This document shows positions 24,771-33,725 of a DNA stretch of 64,000 nt, in pieces. The stretch's first letter is position 1. Each line of letters begins with the position of its first letter. Origin of the DNA: an uncultured Flavobacteriaceae bacterium (lineage in GTDB: Bacteria > Bacteroidota > Bacteroidia > Flavobacteriales > Flavobacteriaceae); assembly GCA_947502495.1 (NCBI GenBank), contig CANNAC010000002.1, positions 62,001-126,000 of the forward strand. The letters are read 5' to 3'. Both the position numbers and the translations under genes were made by a program. Under the pieces are notes generated by a model, which made no database searches, was not told the origin of the DNA, and saw only the letters and a list, made by a program, of their open reading frames with translations.

Positions 24771-25587
24771 ACTATCCATCATAATTCCAATGTTAAACGA
24801 AGCAGATAATATTAAGAATCTGTTAGAACATATATTGCAAAATATTTCTCAAAAAAACAATATTGAAATTATTATTACGGATGGCGGAAGTACAGATGGT
24901 TCGCAAGAAATTGTTGCTAATTTCTCAGATGTCCCCTGGAGAGCACTTGTTGACCGAAGCAAAAGCGAAAGTGAAGTCGAAAGGTCTCAAGCTAGTCGTA
25001 ATAAAACAAACACAAAAGTTCTCGATGCAAATTTCACAAACCCGAATTCCACTCGAATAGACATACAGTTACTAACTGCAGAAAAAGGAAGAGCCAAACA
25101 AATGAATTTTGGTGCAAAACATGCTTCCGGAAACATGCTATACTTTTTGCATGCAGATTCTTTTCCGCCGAAAAATTTTGATCAACTAATAATTAACGAA
25201 GTTGAAAAAGGAAATTCTGCTGGTTGTTTTAGGCTTCAGTTTAAAAGCAATCATTGGTGGTTACGTTTAGCGAGTTGGTTTACAAAATTCAATTGGAAAG
25301 CTTGTCGCGGTGGCGACCAAAGTCAGTTTATTACAAGAACGTTATTTAACGAAATTGGCCATTATGATGAGACTTTCACTATTTATGAAGACTATATTTT
25401 GATTAATGCGCTTTATGCTAGAAAGGAATTTGTAGTCATTAATAAAAAGATTGAAACCTCAGCAAGACTATATGAAATACATGGCGTTTGGAAATTACAA
25501 TATCACTTTCTAGCTATTTATATAAAAAAGGGGTTAGGCGCTTCCGCGGAAGAGTTATATGCCTATTACAAAAAGCATATTGGATAA
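24763..25587 (+). CDS. TIGR04283-type arsenosugar biosynthesis glycosyltransferase with repeat insertion
   Basis: 274 residues, GT-A fold family 2. It opens with LSIIIPMLNEADNI and IIITDGGSTDGSQEI, continues with TAEKGRAKQMNFGAKHASG and YFLHADSFPP, and ends with CRGGDQSQF. Normally the DGGSTDG strand is joined by a short loop to the EKGRAKQMN strand. Here about 45 extra residues (56-101, starting VPWRALVDRSKSESE) lie between them, encoded by a palindromic repeat (24930-25063). The frame stays open. The loop is near the sugar-nucleotide site, so activity may be impaired or tolerated. Only 4 bp separate its stop from the convergent phosphatase gene. Confidence 0.88.
   Translation: MTKLSIIIPMLNEADNIKNLLEHILQNISQKNNIEIIITDGGSTDGSQEIVANFSDVPWRALVDRSKSESEVERSQASRNKTNTKVLDANFTNPNSTRIDIQLLTAEKGRAKQMNFGAKHASGNMLYFLHADSFPPKNFDQLIINEVEKGNSAGCFRLQFKSNHWWLRLASWFTKFNWKACRGGDQSQFITRTLFNEIGHYDETFTIYEDYILINALYARKEFVVINKKIETSARLYEIHGVWKLQYHFLAIYIKKGLGASAEELYAYYKKHIG
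24930..25063. repeat. Interspersed repeat inserted in frame inside a coding sequence
   Basis: 134 bp opening with TGTCCCCTGGAGAG and closing with CACTCGAATAGACA. GAAGTCGAAAGGTCTC and GTTCTCGATGCAAATTTCAC are recognisable parts of the same family as the elements at 5449-5554 and 9338-9453. It adds about 45 residues to the glycosyltransferase without a stop or frameshift. Confidence 0.8.
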
Positions 25588-25591
25588 AAAA

Positions 25592-26329
25592 CTATTTATT
25601 CCTTCCTTTTTCATTAGGATACAAAGTGTGCACCTCTTCACTTTGAAAAAATGTTTTGGTATCAATATTTATTGCAGAAAGCTTTCCTTTAAAAGCGACA
25701 CCTGTATCTACATTCCAAACATTTATAGCATTGGTTGGCGTATCTAAATTAAAGTTTGTGGTTGGTGTATGCCCTATATAAATCTCGTTATAATGCTTTA
25801 ATCTATTTGGATATAGAGTAGAATTCTTTGTGATTTTTTTATCCATAACTATTACCATTTCCCAAAGCGTTCTATCAGAATAAAAATTTACTGTATCCCA
25901 TTCTCTTTCCACACCATGCATGGACGTAAATCCAGCATGTAAAAACAATCTTTTTGCATCATCTACCAAGTAAAGACGCATGTCTTTAAAAAATTGAAGA
26001 TGCGTTTTTTTATCTTCTTTTGAAAAACCTTTATAACTAGCTATGGTTTCTTTTCCTCCGTGAATAAACCAGGTTTCATCTATAGTCCCAGTTTCTAGCC
26101 ATTGCTCACACCAAACATCATGATTTCCTTTTATAAAAACACATTCATATTCTTTTGCAAATGCAATTAAAAACTGAATGACTTGTGCAGATTCACTCCA
26201 ACCGTCTACATAATCTCCAAGAAAAATAAAGCGGTCCTCTTTCTTAATTTTTATGCGTTCTAATAATTGCTCCAAGGCTTTTAGTCCGCCATGAATATCT
26301 CCTATTGCAAATGTTCTATTCTGTTTCAT
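25592..26329 (-). CDS. Metallophosphoesterase (Ser/Thr phosphatase or Ap4A hydrolase type)
   Basis: 245 residues. Here the calcineurin-like motifs are all intact: GDIHGG (DxH), GDYVDGW (GDxxD), KGNHD, FLHAG and GHTPT. It is a soluble protein without a signal peptide. The family includes PP2A-like phosphatases and symmetrical diadenosine tetraphosphatases; the substrate cannot be chosen from sequence alone. It stands alone, convergent with the arsenosugar operon end. Confidence 0.85.
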   Translation of the reverse strand: MKQNRTFAIGDIHGGLKALEQLLERIKIKKEDRFIFLGDYVDGWSESAQVIQFLIAFAKEYECVFIKGNHDVWCEQWLETGTIDETWFIHGGKETIASYKGFSKEDKKTHLQFFKDMRLYLVDDAKRLFLHAGFTSMHGVEREWDTVNFYSDRTLWEMVIVMDKKITKNSTLYPNRLKHYNEIYIGHTPTTNFNLDTPTNAINVWNVDTGVAFKGKLSAINIDTKTFFQSEEVHTLYPNEKGRNK

Positions 26330-26452
26330 TTATTGTTTGGTAGCAAAATATATAGTTGAAAAACGAATGGTAAATATTAGCATTCTAGGCTTCAAAACAA
26401 AAATTAGTATTTTATTAAAACGTTAGTTCTTTATTACATTAATATTGGTGAT

Positions 26453-27718
26453 TTAGAAATATTGCCCAATACCAAAAACGAGACCTTGTGTTTCTCCTTT
26501 AGTAATTCCGAAGCCATAATCGATTCTAAAAATAGCGTTAAAGATTCGTTTATGTATGAATCTAAAACCAAAACCAGGATACACTCTAATATTTTTGGAT
26601 TCCGCAAAATCACCAAAATCACCACCCGGATTTCTCCAAGTACCTGCATCTATAAAGGCATTTCCTTGAATTGCTAACCAATCTTTATCCAATAGCGTGT
26701 GTCTATATTCGGTATTCACAACAATAGCTCCTGTACCTCTATCAATGGTATTACCAACACCTCTTAAATTCACATTATTATCTACAGAAAAAGGTGCAAA
26801 TGGCGTTTCGTCATTAGTAGCTAACCCAACACGCAATCTACTTGCCCAATTCCCTTTATCACCAACTCTTGTATAATAATGTAAATCATTCCATCCTATT
26901 ACAAAATCAGAGACGTCTTGGCTTGTTGCAGTGACATATTGGATGTTAAACAAGCTTCTAAATCCCGATACATATTGGTAATAATAATCCAGGCTATTAA
27001 ACTCATAAATACCTTTATACAGCAATTTATTAATAGATAATTCTTGTGGCACCGAAGGATTAGTAGCACCATTTATATAATTATATTCCTCTAAAAAATA
27101 ATTCACACCTATTTCAAAACGGTTTTTAAAATTAGGCTGATATAATCCTAAAACTTCATAAGATTTATTCTTGTACTTATAATTTGCAGTGCTGCCATTA
27201 AAAAAAACTGGTTCCTCCGTATTTAAGTTTTGATGATTGATCGCTAGTCCAAACTCTCTACTGAACAGAAAAGGCGCTCTAAAATTTATACCATAGGAAC
27301 TAAAGATATCTTTTTGATAAAACCCACCAAAAATAATATTCTGACCTAAGGCATTAAACTCATAAACTCCCAAACGATAAGCAAACTCATCATCATTGGT
27401 GGTATAAATACTTACCGATGGAATAATGGTAAAGTTTTCTTCTATATTATAAAATACATTATAACTATTATCATACGAAAGAAACACTTGATAATAAGCA
27501 TGAGCAACAGCTGGCAAACGTTTTAATCGTTTAATATCTTCCTCTAAAATGGTGGAATCTAAAACTTTTCCTGCTTTTGCCTTAGATATTTTTTTAACTA
27601 AAGAGGACTTTAGTTTTTTGTTACCTTGAATTTTTAAATCCAAAATAACGTTATCTTGGGCCACAGCAAAAGTAGATATGAAAGCAATAATTAGTATAAC
27701 TATTTTTCTCTTACCCAT
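26453..27718 (-). CDS. Outer-membrane protein, BamA/TamA (Omp85) type
   Basis: 421 residues with a signal peptide (FISTFAVAQ) and one POTRA-like domain (about 25-100, VILDLKIQGNKKLKSSLV). A 16-strand-type barrel follows, with NLRGVGNTIDRGTGAIVVNTEYR near the conserved motif, and the chain ends in Tyr-Phe. Short Omp85 proteins like this act in outer-membrane insertion or transport; the substrate is unknown. Six bp separate it from the upstream GH113-like gene, so they probably share an operon. Confidence 0.82.
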   Translation of the reverse strand: MGKRKIVILIIAFISTFAVAQDNVILDLKIQGNKKLKSSLVKKISKAKAGKVLDSTILEEDIKRLKRLPAVAHAYYQVFLSYDNSYNVFYNIEENFTIIPSVSIYTTNDDEFAYRLGVYEFNALGQNIIFGGFYQKDIFSSYGINFRAPFLFSREFGLAINHQNLNTEEPVFFNGSTANYKYKNKSYEVLGLYQPNFKNRFEIGVNYFLEEYNYINGATNPSVPQELSINKLLYKGIYEFNSLDYYYQYVSGFRSLFNIQYVTATSQDVSDFVIGWNDLHYYTRVGDKGNWASRLRVGLATNDETPFAPFSVDNNVNLRGVGNTIDRGTGAIVVNTEYRHTLLDKDWLAIQGNAFIDAGTWRNPGGDFGDFAESKNIRVYPGFGFRFIHKRIFNAIFRIDYGFGITKGETQGLVFGIGQYF

Positions 27719-27723
27719 CTTTT

Positions 27724-28722
27724 TTAGCCTTGAAAATACGCTTTAATTATTTTTTCTACAGGCTTATTCTGTGGTGTAAATCTATTGTTTTTTTCTCCGC
27801 CAACGTTGGCATGATCGTGAAACCACTTCCATACAAATCCTCCTGCAAACCAATCTTCTTTCCAAAAAGTATCGAATAATGCTATAGTTGTATTATTCTG
27901 TGCTTCCAAGTTTACAACATCCAAACCTCTTTCAGAATTCCAAGGTTCTTTCCCTGCATAATCGGCACTTCTATAACCAAACTCTGTAAATAAAATTGGT
28001 TTTTCATGTCTGTCTGAAATCTCTTTTATTACCAATTTATGCATTTTCCAACCTTCCAAACATTCTACTACCGTTGGTGTTTTACTAGCACTAACCGGAA
28101 AATAGGCATCTACACCAATAAAGTCTAATGCATTCCAAAATGGCGTTCTTTTAAACTCATCCCAGTTTGCAGCGTAGGTAAGTTTTCCTTTGTATATTTT
28201 TCTTATTTCTACAATTAACCCATTCCAGTATGCTGGTCTGTTGGTTACAAATTGCTCTAGTTCGGTACCAATACAAAAGATATCTGCATTAATTTCTTGG
28301 GCTAATTTTGCATACTCTAAAATAAAACGAGAATACGAAGTTTCTAATACTTGCCAATCGGCTTCGGTTTCCATTTCTATGTAACCCGTAAATTGGCCTC
28401 GGGAAACCCAAATTTGGGGTTTGATCATTATTTTTATGCCTTTTGCTTCTAAGCTTTTTGCATACTGCTCGACTCCTACTCTGCTTTCTCCATACCATTG
28501 TCTCTTGGTATTGTAAACAACTTCTGGATGTTCTAATTCTTTAACAAAACCAAAAGGCATTACTGCAGCAAAATTGGCGTTTATTTCTGTTACCGGATTT
28601 ACATGTTCTTCTGTTACAGCAGTTCTAGAAGCTACAAAACTCACCCCATTAATTTTTGTTTGTGAAGAGCAGGATTGTAACATGCAGATTATAGCTATAA
28701 AAAGAAGTTTTATGTATTTCAT
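27724..28722 (-). CDS. GH113-like glycoside hydrolase lipoprotein
   Basis: 332 residues. The N-terminus is a lipoprotein signal (FIAIICMLQSC, Cys about 18). The TIM-barrel shows FCIGTELEQF, with the likely acid/base Glu, and ILFTEFGYRSADYAG, with the likely nucleophile Glu, plus IGVDAYFP and FVWKWFHDH. This pattern fits GH113 and related beta-mannanase-type proteins. The true substrate is unknown. It lies 6 bp upstream of the Omp85 gene on the same strand. Confidence 0.8.
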   Translation of the reverse strand: MKYIKLLFIAIICMLQSCSSQTKINGVSFVASRTAVTEEHVNPVTEINANFAAVMPFGFVKELEHPEVVYNTKRQWYGESRVGVEQYAKSLEAKGIKIMIKPQIWVSRGQFTGYIEMETEADWQVLETSYSRFILEYAKLAQEINADIFCIGTELEQFVTNRPAYWNGLIVEIRKIYKGKLTYAANWDEFKRTPFWNALDFIGVDAYFPVSASKTPTVVECLEGWKMHKLVIKEISDRHEKPILFTEFGYRSADYAGKEPWNSERGLDVVNLEAQNNTTIALFDTFWKEDWFAGGFVWKWFHDHANVGGEKNNRFTPQNKPVEKIIKAYFQG

Positions 28723-28748
28723 ATGTTTTAATTATTCACGAAATATAA

Positions 28749-28783
28749 GAAAAAGATCCCGCTATATTAGCGAGATCTTTTTC
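28749..28783 (-). terminator. Rho-independent terminator, near-symmetrical
   Basis: GAAAAAGATCCCGCTA and TAGCGAGATCTTTTTC pair with one mismatch around a short AT loop. The A and T tracts on both sides make it usable in either direction. It lies downstream of the minus-strand gene 28811-29731 and before the next minus gene. Confidence 0.8.
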
Positions 28784-28810
28784 TATACGCTTTCAAAAAA
28801 AAATCTTTTT

Positions 28811-29731
28811 TTATAGTAAAGCTCTAAGTCCTAAACTAAAAGTACTTCCTAATCCTTGAAAATTATTACCTCTTACAATTTTACCATAAGAAGCTTCTAA
28901 ATTTAATACTTTAGTCAATTGGTATTTACCTCCAAAACCTAATTGCGTGTAATTTTGTTCAAAATCATTTCCTAAATCTATTAAAAATGCTTGTTGTGCA
29001 TTTACAAACAAGGTAGATTTAGATGACGGAAAATAACTTAAAAAAGCACTTACCGGAAGAAACATACTGTTATTAGCAAAACGCTCTCCTACATTAACAG
29101 CATCTCCACTTGCAATAGCATCTGAAGTCGATTCTCCAAAATTGAATCCAAAATCGGCCTCGGTAAATATTTGCCAATCGCCACCACCAAAAGTTTTATC
29201 GTAGAAAAATTTCGTTTCCCAAAATGTACTTCTCTTATCTAAATATGCAGGAACATCTTTGTCTTTAAAAACTGGTAAATACACCGAACTTGTAAAAGAG
29301 AAGTTAGGCACACTTGCAAAAGGTTGCACTCTAATAGAAGGCGCTATAGTAGTTAAACCGCTTCTAGAATCTACACCATTGTTTTCAAAATCAAAAACAC
29401 TAAAAGCATCTTGTCCGCCATAATTATTCGCTCGTACCTGAATAATCAAACCAACATTAATTCTTGCATTTTTACTAACTCCAGTATAAATCTCAGTGGT
29501 ATTGGTGAAAAAATTCTCTCTTTCAATATCAAAAGATTTCCCTGTTCCTTCTCCCGTTGTTTTTGTTTGTGTATACAGGCTATTAAAAAACTTAATATCC
29601 CATTGTCCTTTATTTAATAATTTACTTGGTGTAAACTCTTGAACATTACTCCTTACAGCTTCTTTTTCTTCTTGTGCAAATCCAACAAAGCTGATTGCTA
29701 ATGCGACTGCTAATACGATTACTTTTTTCAT
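28811..29731 (-). CDS. Probable outer-membrane beta-barrel protein
   Basis: 306 residues with a clear signal peptide (VALAISFVGFAQ, about 19 residues). The mature part alternates polar and aromatic residues (WDIKFFNSLYTQT, LNLEASYGKIV) and ends in SLGLRALL, as expected for a barrel. I do not recognise a family. It lies 33 bp downstream of the DUF547 gene on the same strand and ends at a good terminator, so the two form a small operon. Confidence 0.7.
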   Translation of the reverse strand: MKKVIVLAVALAISFVGFAQEEKEAVRSNVQEFTPSKLLNKGQWDIKFFNSLYTQTKTTGEGTGKSFDIERENFFTNTTEIYTGVSKNARINVGLIIQVRANNYGGQDAFSVFDFENNGVDSRSGLTTIAPSIRVQPFASVPNFSFTSSVYLPVFKDKDVPAYLDKRSTFWETKFFYDKTFGGGDWQIFTEADFGFNFGESTSDAIASGDAVNVGERFANNSMFLPVSAFLSYFPSSKSTLFVNAQQAFLIDLGNDFEQNYTQLGFGGKYQLTKVLNLEASYGKIVRGNNFQGLGSTFSLGLRALL

Positions 29732-29764
29732 TTTTAGGATTTCGTTTTATTCTTAGTTAGTTAA

Positions 29765-30481
29765 TTATTGTTTGTTTATTTTCCAGTTGTATTCAAAATA
29801 CGTTAGCTTATAATCGGTTGGTATTTTTTCGGTTCTAATAGTATTTATATATTCTATTTCTGTTTTACCGTTCTTCGTAAAATCTTCTTTATACCATTCT
29901 AATATTTTAGAACCAGCAACACTTTTATTTTTCGCATTTACTTTAATAAAATAATCCCCATTTAAAGCCAATTGCGCTTGCTTTTGTAATTGCGCTTCTA
30001 AAGTAGTTGGCAAGTATGCTTTACTAATTAATGGCGGACAACCAACAGCGCCACAAACTAAAACAAAGTGAAATCGAGGATCTTTAAATTCTGCTCGTAG
30101 CAACTTATTTTCTATAGTATTTAAGGATACTTTTTTACCCGCTACATGATGCAATGTCTTATCGAAAAAACCACTATCATCTAATGGAGATTTTGTTGGA
30201 TAGTTATCCACCAATCCTTTAATTACCGATAAATTATAGGCATTTATCCAAAAGGCTTGGTAATTTCCGGCATCACTTTTAGAAACCGTTATTCCTTCCG
30301 CTATTTTTAAAACGGCATCTAAAGATTTGGTGTCTTTTTTAATCGCATCATAAGCAACGCTTCCGTTTAAAACATTTGCTTTAAAAAAAGCATCCGCTTG
30401 TGTAAAAAAGGTATCTAAATTTTGCGCTTTCGCGGAAAAACCTCCCAATAAAATTAATGCTACTAGTATTATTTTTTTCAT
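29765..30481 (-). CDS. DUF547 secreted protein (second copy)
   Basis: 238 residues with a signal peptide (LVALILLGGFSAKAQ). The DUF547 core is YQAFWINAYNLSVIKGLVDNYP, NTIENKLLRAEFKDPRFHFVLVCGAVGCPPL and ILEWYKEDF. It is a paralogue of the lipoprotein at 23910-24770, without the lipobox or acidic linker. The signal-peptide codons contain the 14-mer TTTCCGCGAAAGCG seen elsewhere in this window. The divergent FAD oxidoreductase begins 257 bp away. Confidence 0.85.
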   Translation of the reverse strand: MKKIILVALILLGGFSAKAQNLDTFFTQADAFFKANVLNGSVAYDAIKKDTKSLDAVLKIAEGITVSKSDAGNYQAFWINAYNLSVIKGLVDNYPTKSPLDDSGFFDKTLHHVAGKKVSLNTIENKLLRAEFKDPRFHFVLVCGAVGCPPLISKAYLPTTLEAQLQKQAQLALNGDYFIKVNAKNKSVAGSKILEWYKEDFTKNGKTEIEYINTIRTEKIPTDYKLTYFEYNWKINKQ

Positions 30482-30738
30482 TTTAATATGTTTTAATTCC
30501 TTTCTATTATTCCGAAAAAAATCAGATAAAACGAATATCTAAATCGGTATAACTTTCGCTTCAGTCTAAAACACCTCTAGAAACTTTCAAAAAAATATTA
30601 AAAAAAACCTCGTCTCCTTGCTTCAAAAAACCTTACAAAGCCCTGTAATTTATATCTATTCTAAATACCTCCTTCCGATTAAGTTTTTATCTTGTATCAC
30701 GACCTAATCACAATAGAATTAAAAAACCAAACTAAAAT

Positions 30739-32040
30739 ATGGAACATGTAGTTATTATAGGGAATGGTATTTCTGGCGTAACAGTAGCCCGACATATTCG
30801 AAAAAACTCCAATAAAAAGATCACTATCGTCTCTGCCGAAACAGATTACTTTTTCTCGCGTACTGCACTAATGTACATATACATGGGACACATGAAGTTT
30901 GAGCATACCCAACCTTATGAGAATTCGTTTTGGAAAAAAAACAACATCGAATTAAAAAAAGGTTTTGTAAAATCTATAGAAACAGCTTCAAAAACACTGC
31001 AATTTGCAGAAGGCGACAGCTTACAATACGACAAATTAGTAATTGCGACTGGAAGTAAACCTAACAAATTTGGTTGGCCAGGACAAGATTTAGAAGGTGC
31101 ACAAGGTTTATATAGCAAACAAGATTTAGATAGTATAGAACGTAATGCGCCAGATAACAAAATCTGTAAACGTGCGGTTATTGTTGGTGGTGGATTAATA
31201 GGAATTGAATTAGCCGAAATGCTAAATTCTAGAAGTATTCCCGTAACTTTTTTAGTTAGAGAAAATAGTTTTTGGAATGGTGTTTTACCGGAAGGAGAAA
31301 GTGCTATGATTAATAGACATATAAAAAATCACCATATCGATTTACGATTAGGTTTCAATTTAAAGGAAATTAAATCGGATGAAAACGGAAAAGTAAAATC
31401 CATCGTTATCACCGAAACCGGTGAAGAAATAGACTGTAATGTTGTTGGTTTAACCGCAGGTGTTTCGCCAAATATTGATTTCCTTAAATCTTCCACTATT
31501 GAAATTAATAGAGGTGTTTTAGTCAATAGACATTTAGAAACAAATATTCCAGATGTTTATGCGATTGGCGATTGTGCAGAACAACGCGATAGTGGTATTG
31601 GAGAACGCAGACCTATCGAAGCTGTTTGGTATACTGGTAGAATGATGGGAGAAACGTTAGCGCAAACCATTTGTGGTAATAGAATAGAATACAAACCCGG
31701 ACATTGGTTTAACTCTGCTAAATTCTTAGATATCGAATACCAAACCTATGGTTGGGTATATGCAAAACCAAGAGAAAACGAAGCACATTTTCACTGGAAA
31801 CACGAAGATGACACCAAATGCATTACGGTATGTTATGACACTACAAATAATACATTTTTAGGTATTAATACCTTCGGGATTAGAATGCGTCATGAAATAT
31901 TTGACCGTTGGCTAACCGAAAAACGCGATGTAGATTACGTAATGAAAAATCTACCACAAGCGAACTTTGATCCAGAATTTTACAAGCATTTTGAAAAAGA
32001 CATTCTAGCTGCTTACACCAACCAATTACAAACAGCATAA
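30739..32040 (+). CDS. FAD-dependent NAD(P)-type oxidoreductase
   Basis: 433 residues of the pyridine nucleotide-disulfide oxidoreductase fold, close to nitrite-reductase or rubredoxin-reductase flavoproteins. The FAD site is VVIIGNGISGVTVA (4-17), the NAD site is RAVIVGGGLIGIELAE, and the second FAD motif is PDVYAIGDCAE. No redox-active disulfide is seen, and an extra ~100-residue C-terminal domain follows. The membrane polyferredoxin gene starts 10 bp later, so the two probably form an electron-transfer pair whose acceptor is unknown. Confidence 0.85.
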   Translation: MEHVVIIGNGISGVTVARHIRKNSNKKITIVSAETDYFFSRTALMYIYMGHMKFEHTQPYENSFWKKNNIELKKGFVKSIETASKTLQFAEGDSLQYDKLVIATGSKPNKFGWPGQDLEGAQGLYSKQDLDSIERNAPDNKICKRAVIVGGGLIGIELAEMLNSRSIPVTFLVRENSFWNGVLPEGESAMINRHIKNHHIDLRLGFNLKEIKSDENGKVKSIVITETGEEIDCNVVGLTAGVSPNIDFLKSSTIEINRGVLVNRHLETNIPDVYAIGDCAEQRDSGIGERRPIEAVWYTGRMMGETLAQTICGNRIEYKPGHWFNSAKFLDIEYQTYGWVYAKPRENEAHFHWKHEDDTKCITVCYDTTNNTFLGINTFGIRMRHEIFDRWLTEKRDVDYVMKNLPQANFDPEFYKHFEKDILAAYTNQLQTA

Positions 32041-32050
32041 CCCCAAAATA

Positions 32051-33691
32051 ATGAGCAATAAAATAGATCACAGTATGTCTTTGGCAACACCAGATGCCTT
32101 AAACATAACTACCAAACAAAAAATAGCCTTAGCCACTGGATTAGTTGGATTATTTATACTACTTCTCGCTGTATTTAATGTAGACTTTCCTAATAGAGCG
32201 GTTTTCTTAGCCATATCTTTAGGTTTGGTTATTGGCGGAACCGTTGTATACTCTCGAGAAGCGTATCTCACCAAATTAGAAGGTATAAAAAATGATGGTG
32301 CTTGGTTTAAATCTATATCCTCACGAGGTGTTCTTGGTTGGGCATTAGGTGTTTTTTTAACGACCTTTTATATCGTACTTTATTTCTTTCCTAAATACTT
32401 GGGATTAGGAGTTGATGGTGCTGCAAATACTGGTTTAGTTGCGCTTTTCGATCCGTTAAGCAACCTATTAAGCGGTAATAACGCTAGCCAGTGGTTTGTT
32501 TACGGAACCTTATATACCGTCGCTATTTTAGCTTTCGGATATAAGTTCATGCTAAAATATAGACACAACCGCTACCAGCAATTACGTACCGCATCGGTAA
32601 TGTTTTTTCAAACGGCATTTGCCTTTGTGATTCCAGAATTAATGGCGCGTTTAAATTCAGACGACTTTTCACTGCCGTATAATGACCTTAAAAATATGTG
32701 GCCTTTAAACTACTATGCTTTCGATCAATGGCGAGTAGATCAATTTATCAATGCACAAACTGTTGGGTTATTTTTCTTAATCTTAGGTGTGGTAATGATT
32801 TTTGTTATTTCCCCATTCTTAACGTACAAATACGGTAAACGATGGTACTGTTCTTGGGTTTGTGGTTGTGGCGGATTGGCAGAAACTGCAGGAGACGCCT
32901 TTAGACACTTAAGTGATAAAGGTACTAAAGCATGGAAATTGGAAAGATGGATGATTAATTCTGTCCTTGTATTTTCGGTAGTAACAACAGTAGCCGTAAT
33001 ATCTACTTATTTAGGTTACGATTCAGAAAAATACTGGTTTACAAAAAGCGTATTCTTAATTAGTATTGGTGTATTCTTAACCGTTTTACTTGCAGGAATA
33101 CTGTATTATAAAAGAGAAGAATTAAATAAAAGTGCCTTTAAAGGAGCTATTGGTTTTTATATTTTAACGATTGCTTTCTTGGTATTCTTTTCTTTCTTCG
33201 ACTTAAGTCAGATAAAAATTAATGCTAGTTATTTTTCTTTCGGTTTAAACCAAAACTCGTATAATTTTGATAGCGCATTACGAAGTTTTTATGGTTTCGG
33301 AATTGGTTCTATATTCTCTGGAGTTATCGGTACTGGATTCTATCCTATTTTAGGAAACAGAACTTGGTGCAGAATGGGTTGTCCAATGGCAACTATTATG
33401 GGAATCCAACAACGTTTATTCTCTAGATTTAGAATTACTACCAATGGCGGACAATGTATCTCCTGTGGGAATTGTTCTAACAGTTGTGAAATGGGAATCG
33501 ATGTGCGTGCCTATGCGCAAAAAGGAGAAAATATTGTACGTTCTAGTTGCGTTGGTTGCGGTGTTTGTAGTGCGGTTTGCCCAAGAGGTGTATTAAAATT
33601 AGAAAATGATAGTATGGATGGAAGAATTAATCCGACTGAAGTATTATTAGGAAACGATGTAGACCTTATGGACTTATTAAATAAAAACTAA
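32051..33691 (+). CDS. Polyferredoxin-type membrane protein with [4Fe-4S] clusters
   Basis: 546 residues with about eight membrane segments. Cysteine motifs are WYCSWVCGCGG and WCRMGCPM in membrane-flanking loops (NapH/RdxA-like). Two C-terminal [4Fe-4S] ferredoxin motifs follow, CISCGNCSNSCEMG and CVGCGVCSAVCPRG. It should carry electrons between the quinone pool or a cytoplasmic donor (the flavoprotein encoded 10 bp upstream) and a periplasmic or membrane acceptor. It is not the CcoG version of cytochrome oxidase clusters, because no cco genes are near. Confidence 0.88.
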   Translation: MSNKIDHSMSLATPDALNITTKQKIALATGLVGLFILLLAVFNVDFPNRAVFLAISLGLVIGGTVVYSREAYLTKLEGIKNDGAWFKSISSRGVLGWALGVFLTTFYIVLYFFPKYLGLGVDGAANTGLVALFDPLSNLLSGNNASQWFVYGTLYTVAILAFGYKFMLKYRHNRYQQLRTASVMFFQTAFAFVIPELMARLNSDDFSLPYNDLKNMWPLNYYAFDQWRVDQFINAQTVGLFFLILGVVMIFVISPFLTYKYGKRWYCSWVCGCGGLAETAGDAFRHLSDKGTKAWKLERWMINSVLVFSVVTTVAVISTYLGYDSEKYWFTKSVFLISIGVFLTVLLAGILYYKREELNKSAFKGAIGFYILTIAFLVFFSFFDLSQIKINASYFSFGLNQNSYNFDSALRSFYGFGIGSIFSGVIGTGFYPILGNRTWCRMGCPMATIMGIQQRLFSRFRITTNGGQCISCGNCSNSCEMGIDVRAYAQKGENIVRSSCVGCGVCSAVCPRGVLKLENDSMDGRINPTEVLLGNDVDLMDLLNKN

Positions 33692-33725
33692 GTTCGTCTG
33701 TACTAGTATCTAGTTTAAACTTTAA

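Noticed and set aside
28289-28498. Open frames antisense to the GH113-like gene and others like it
   Set aside because: They are shadows of strongly supported genes on the other frames, without start context or family similarity.
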